Assembly: GCA_036154155.1 (NCBI GenBank)
Contig: JAYZLP010000035.1
Coordinates: forward strand, 1 to 26,306
Direction: 5' to 3'
Length of the DNA: 26,306 nucleotides
Origin: MGIIb-O5 sp036154155
Lineage (GTDB): Archaea; Thermoplasmatota; Poseidoniia; Poseidoniales; Thalassarchaeaceae
Made by a program: the position numbers and the translations under genes. The notes below the pieces were generated by a model. That model made no database searches and was not told the origin of the DNA. It saw only the letters and a program-made list of their open reading frames with translations. Below are positions 23,061-26,306 of the stretch, piece after piece. The stretch's first letter is position 1. Each line of letters opens with the position of its first letter.

Positions 23061-24282
23061 TCGGAAACAGCTCATTATCCGTCCTCTCGAATTTCCTGAA
23101 AGACGGCACCACCAGTCCCGAGGTGGTTGTCAAGATCATGAAGCCAACAGCCAGGGAGTACGTAGTAAGGACGTTTGTTGCCTCTATCATCCACCCTCCC
23201 AGTAGTGGGGACAGTGGGATGAAAATAAGGGAGCCAATCGCATCGAGTGAGTTCACCCTGCCTCTCAGATGCTGATCAACACTGTCGGACATCGTTGTCC
23301 TCCAAATAACCCCAAGAGAGCCCCCCAATACTCCTTCTATGAAGACGAAGACCAATATCGACCAGAATGGTATGGGCATAGCCCACATCAACATGCACCA
23401 CGCTATCCCCCCAATGAAGACGTAGAAGACCATCCCCCGGTGCTTTTTGGGAATCGGCCACACTCCCCCAATGGCAGAACCTACCATGGCACCAGCAGCC
23501 CCCAATGCGCCGAAGATTCCGAACTCAGTGGAGCCCAATCCCTTGTTTTCTATGATGAAGGGAACCCCGATTTCTATCGCCGAGTCGCCGATGTGCCATA
23601 TCATGAACATAACTATCCCTGCGAAGAGCCATGGCTGGGTTTTGACGAATGCCCAGGCCTCCGTAACTTCGTCCTTCAGGTTGGAGTCTCCTTCTTCCCT
23701 GTCCACCGGTATCTCCGGAAGGGTCCAGAGGATCGCCGCACTAACCAGGAATGTCAAAGCATCAATTATCAGGCAAGCCTCTATCCCCCAGTAGCCAACC
23801 ATCACCCCTCCAATTAGTGGTCCCAGCATCCAAGCCGCAGTCATCGCAACGCCCCTCATGGCGTTTGCTTGAGGCAGGTCTTCCTCAGCCACGAGGTCAG
23901 GTACAAGCGCTCCGACTGCCGGTATGGAGAATGCGCCAGCCCCTCCCGTGAGGAAGGTTATCACCAGAAGGGTGCCGAATTCATTCAGGCCAGAAGCCAA
24001 TCCAATTACAGCAACCGTGACAAGGGCAAATTGGCATAGATCCGCAACAAGTGCCACAGTCCTCCTAGGGAGACGATCCACAACCGCTCCACCATATAGC
24101 AAGAGGGGGAGGTGTCCGAGAAAGTAAGCCGTGAATATCAGGCCGTACGCCTTAGGGCCGCCGCTCTGCGCTACGGTCCAACCCATCCCAATGATGAAAA
24201 TTGAACCGCCAAGCATGTTGATCCCATTGCCAATAATGAATCGCCTGAAATCCCCTTGTTCCCATACCTCCCTCATGCCCAT
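23035..24282 (-). CDS. Major facilitator superfamily transporter (MFS_3 / EntS-like)
   Basis: A 415-residue polytopic protein with about 12 hydrophobic helices and the MFS layout. The loop GGAVVDRLPRRTVAL (about 62-76) is the motif-A loop between helices 2 and 3. The sequence AEEDLPQANAMRGVAMTAAWMLGPLIGG is typical of the MFS_3 / enterobactin-exporter-like group. The central loop (about 195-215) is charged and cytoplasmic. Members export siderophores, drugs or metabolites; the substrate cannot be inferred. The frame is open to ATG 24330, but ATG 24282 begins the family-like MGMREVWEQGDFRRF and has a GTTGATAG element exactly 23 bases upstream. It is divergent from the glutamine synthetase gene. 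Confidence 0.88.
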   Translation of the reverse strand: MGMREVWEQGDFRRFIIGNGINMLGGSIFIIGMGWTVAQSGGPKAYGLIFTAYFLGHLPLLLYGGAVVDRLPRRTVALVADLCQFALVTVAVIGLASGLNEFGTLLVITFLTGGAGAFSIPAVGALVPDLVAEEDLPQANAMRGVAMTAAWMLGPLIGGVMVGYWGIEACLIIDALTFLVSAAILWTLPEIPVDREEGDSNLKDEVTEAWAFVKTQPWLFAGIVMFMIWHIGDSAIEIGVPFIIENKGLGSTEFGIFGALGAAGAMVGSAIGGVWPIPKKHRGMVFYVFIGGIAWCMLMWAMPIPFWSILVFVFIEGVLGGSLGVIWRTTMSDSVDQHLRGRVNSLDAIGSLIFIPLSPLLGGWMIEATNVLTTYSLAVGFMILTTTSGLVVPSFRKFERTDNELFPITPKIESG

Positions 24283-24304
24283 GCAACAATTCCTGGGTCC
24301 CCGG

Positions 24305-24312
24305 CTATCAAC
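24305..24312 (-). promoter_or_regulatory. TATA-like element of the MFS gene
   Basis: The minus strand reads GTTGATAG; the final G is 23 bases before ATG 24282. It lies within the longer possible reading frame, so it argues for the shorter start. Confidence 0.55.
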
Positions 24313-24533
24313 CTGTCTTGGCAATATCACGACCAGCTTGCAGACTTCATCGCTGAACGTTTGCCCTCAGGCCACGGCGTTTGTATTTACTCTGATTAGT
24401 TTCGAATAGAAAAAAATCTAATTATTATTCATATGTTCAGAATATTAATCCAATTATGGATATATTTCTAGAAACATTACTATGGCCTGTTCATACATTC
24501 AATATAATAACCGCGTGATATTGGCGTGTCCCT
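24313..24533. promoter_or_regulatory. AT-rich divergent control region upstream of glutamine synthetase
   Basis: From about 24390 to 24510 this is the most AT-rich stretch of the window, in sharp contrast to the coding sequence. It contains a TATA-like AATATAATAA (24501-24510) ending 24 bases before the glutamine synthetase ATG, again suggesting a leaderless mRNA. A perfect 10-bp palindrome TTTCTAGAAA lies at 24465-24474, about 30 bases upstream of that element, where an activator or repressor could bind. Nitrogen control of this gene would be expected. No coding potential is seen. Confidence 0.55.
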
Positions 24534-25541
24534 ATGACGACCAAGTCTAAACTGGAATACATTTGGCTAGATGGATATGAACCGACACAGAGCATGAGAA
24601 GCAAGACGATGATTAGATCGGACTTCGGAGGGACCGTGGCTGAGTGCCCGATGTGGTCCTTCGATGGTTCATCCACTCTTCAGGCAGAGGGCGGCGACTC
24701 CGACTGCCTTCTGAAGCCAGTCGCAATCTACCCAGACCCAGACCGAATTAACGGATACCTAGTGATGTGCGAGGTACTCAATGCAGACGGGTCTCCTCAC
24801 GCCTCAAACGGCAGAGCAACCATTGAAGAGGACGACGACGACTTTTGGTTCGGGTACGAGCAGGAGTACTTCCTCTGGGACCCAGAGACCAACCTTCCCT
24901 ACGGGTTCCCCAGGGACCAGACCCCCCAGGGACAGTTCTACTGTTCAGTCGGAGCAAAGAACACGTTCGGCAGAGACGTAATCGAGGCTCACTTGGACAT
25001 GTGCCTAGAGGCTGGCCTCAACGTCGAGGGAATAAATGCCGAGGTGGCAGTGGGCCAGTGGGAGTACCAGATCTTCGCAAAGGGCGCGAAGGACGCAGGG
25101 GACCAGATCTGGGTATCACGCTATCTGGCAGAGAGGAATGCTGAGAAGTACGGCCTAGCCATTGACTGGCATCCAAAGCCACTCGGAGCCACGGATTGGA
25201 ATGGTTCGGGTATGCACGTCAACTTCAGTGATGGCAAGATGCGCGATGAAGGGGGAGAGGAACTGATGAACCAAATTTGCGAGGCATTCGGCAAGAACAT
25301 CAAGAAGCACATTGACGTATACGGCGCTCACAACGAGCAGAGACTCACCGGACTGCACGAGACGCAGTCGATCCACGAATTCTCTTATGGAGTCTCAGAC
25401 AGAGGGGCATCCATCAGGATACCAATCGGCACAATAGAGGATGGCTGGAAGGGAAGGCTCGAGGACAGGAGGCCGGCATCGAACGGAGATCCATACAAGA
25501 TAGGCGCTGTAGTGATTAGCACGACTAAGTCCTCATACTGA
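24534..25541 (+). CDS. glnII: Glutamine synthetase, type II (GSII)
   Basis: A 335-residue ATP-dependent ligase joining ammonia to glutamate. Unlike the roughly 450-residue GSI usual in archaea, it has GSII features: KLEYIWLDG and MRSKTMI at the N-terminus, MWSFDGSSTLQAEGGDSD, the catalytic stretch FGYEQEYFLW (metal-binding Glu), GRDVIEAHLDMCLEAGL, INAEVAVGQWEYQI, DWNGSGMHVNFS, NEQRLTGLHET, RGASIRIP and EDRRPASNGDPY near the end. The form and length resemble GSII of Bacteroidetes. The promoter region is AT-rich and separate. The 3' end overlaps the D-amino-acid oxidase gene by 17 bp, pairing an ammonia-releasing with an ammonia-fixing enzyme. Confidence 0.95.
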   Translation: MTTKSKLEYIWLDGYEPTQSMRSKTMIRSDFGGTVAECPMWSFDGSSTLQAEGGDSDCLLKPVAIYPDPDRINGYLVMCEVLNADGSPHASNGRATIEEDDDDFWFGYEQEYFLWDPETNLPYGFPRDQTPQGQFYCSVGAKNTFGRDVIEAHLDMCLEAGLNVEGINAEVAVGQWEYQIFAKGAKDAGDQIWVSRYLAERNAEKYGLAIDWHPKPLGATDWNGSGMHVNFSDGKMRDEGGEELMNQICEAFGKNIKKHIDVYGAHNEQRLTGLHETQSIHEFSYGVSDRGASIRIPIGTIEDGWKGRLEDRRPASNGDPYKIGAVVISTTKSSY

Positions 25542-26306
25542 GGTTGACTAGTCTAACCACCTCGTCGGCACACCCCCACGAGAGTGTGACGCCCGCCCCA
25601 CCGTGCCCGTAGTTGTGTATCACGGTCCTATCCGCAGCTTCCTCGGCCTCGAGACGCACCTCGTAGCGTGACGGCCTTAGGCCAACAGCCATGCCCACAA
25701 TTTTCGACCTATCAAGCTCAGGCCACAAAGCCTCGCACTTCCCGAGGATATACTCGGTGTCTTCCTCCCTTACTGCCATCTCCCAGTCACCCCTCTGGGC
25801 AGTCCCCCCGAGGACTGTGACGTCCCTGCGCGGAATTGTGTAGGTCAAGGTCTCGGGTTGCTGGTCGAACCTGCCAAAGCCAGGGTCCTGTTCGATGTAG
25901 ATGACCTGCCCCCTAACTGGGATGACATGATCATCATCACACAATTCCCGGGCCCCTATCCCAGTACAATTGACTACCACGTCGTCTTCAACATCTTCAA
26001 TCGAATCTATTTTCCCGATTTCTATGGTTCCGCCAAGTGCCTCAAACCTCGATCTCAGCCACGGCATGTAGAGGTGCATCTCAATCACCGGGGCCTCAAT
26101 TTCCCAGCCGAACGAGTAACCATCGGCTATCTCCGAATCCTCTAGGATTCTGAAATGGGGGATATCCCCGCTCCATCCAGGGGATTCACATTCCTCTTCC
26201 AAGTACTCCCGTCCCAGTCTCATGGTTATGCAATCAACCCCGTCGCCCATTAGTCTGACCAACTCGTCGAAGGTCTCGGAAGACCAGCGATTGGTCTTCT
26301 CCAGGG
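25525..26306 (-). CDS. D-amino-acid oxidase family flavoenzyme (5' part beyond window)
   Basis: The reading frame stays open to the window edge, so the N-terminal FAD-binding GxGxxG region is missing; about 260 C-terminal residues are present. Landmarks are NCTGIGARELCDD, PVRGQVIYIEQ, YTIPRRDVTVLGGTAQRGDW, VGLRPSRYEVRLE (the substrate-carboxylate Arg) and the C-terminal NYGHGGAGVTLSWGCADEVV, the hallmark of D-amino-acid and D-aspartate oxidases. The reaction is oxidative deamination of a D-amino acid to keto acid, ammonia and H2O2. The upstream part, EKTNRWSSETFDELVRL, matches the family's helix before the substrate domain. D-amino acids from bacterial peptidoglycan are an available substrate in sea water (inference). 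No PTS1-type tail, as expected for a prokaryote. Confidence 0.9.
   Translation of the reverse strand, partial: LEKTNRWSSETFDELVRLMGDGVDCITMRLGREYLEEECESPGWSGDIPHFRILEDSEIADGYSFGWEIEAPVIEMHLYMPWLRSRFEALGGTIEIGKIDSIEDVEDDVVVNCTGIGARELCDDDHVIPVRGQVIYIEQDPGFGRFDQQPETLTYTIPRRDVTVLGGTAQRGDWEMAVREEDTEYILGKCEALWPELDRSKIVGMAVGLRPSRYEVRLEAEEAADRTVIHNYGHGGAGVTLSWGCADEVVRLVNLSMRT

Noticed and set aside
24283..24330. Longer MFS start at 24330
   Set aside because: The promoter-like GTTGATAG element lies inside this extension, and the family-like N-terminus begins at 24282.

Overview
The window most likely comes from a marine planktonic euryarchaeon of the Marine Group II / Poseidoniales type (Thermoplasmatota). 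Archaeal markers are an ABCE1 recycling ATPase, an archaeal-type triosephosphate isomerase, a 35-residue eL41 ribosomal protein, tRNA genes with encoded CCA and TATA-type promoters. The finer placement is an inference from style: lipoproteins with GCT...DDGSC motifs, a PGF-type surface-protein tail and a very compact layout. No sequence search was possible.

Region 1 (1-7513, all minus strand) is one tightly packed, operon-like run. In transcription order it holds sucC, sucD (succinyl-CoA ligase), a squalene-synthase-like and a phytoene-synthase-like enzyme, ABCE1, grpE and a Rieske oxygenase cut by the window edge. It joins central carbon metabolism, C30/C40 isoprenoid synthesis, ribosome recycling and chaperone function. 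Region 2 (7618-9277, plus) holds a sugar-nucleotide pyrophosphorylase and tpiA. Region 3 (9252-14671) holds a polytopic AIG1-like membrane protein, a 1131-residue surface protein (RCC1 propeller plus about 14.5 Cys-rich 34-residue repeats and a PGF-type tail), eL41, tRNA-Arg(UCU), a SprT-like zinc metalloprotein and tRNA-Ala(GGC).

Region 4 (14738-23060, plus) is a complete peptide/oligopeptide ABC import operon, oppA-B-C-D-F plus a small two-helix membrane protein. It is the most unusual part of the window. The OppD ATPase carries two hydrophobic insertions (two and four predicted membrane helices) inside its nucleotide-binding domain, and the OppC permease carries a matching multi-helix insertion. 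OppF is ordinary, so the ATPase pair would be asymmetric. Region 5 (23035-26306) holds an MFS exporter-like protein, an AT-rich divergent promoter region, a type II (eukaryote/Bacteroidetes-like) glutamine synthetase and a convergent D-amino-acid oxidase. With the peptide importer these suggest an organic-nitrogen scavenging neighbourhood.

Three further results deserve attention. The ABCE1 N-terminal Fe-S domain has lost part of its normally invariant eight-cysteine set. Five separate genes carry an ATAG-ending TATA-like element whose G lies exactly 23 bases upstream of the start codon, which implies leaderless transcription and fixes several starts. Three convergent gene pairs overlap at their stop codons by 26, 26 and 17 bp.
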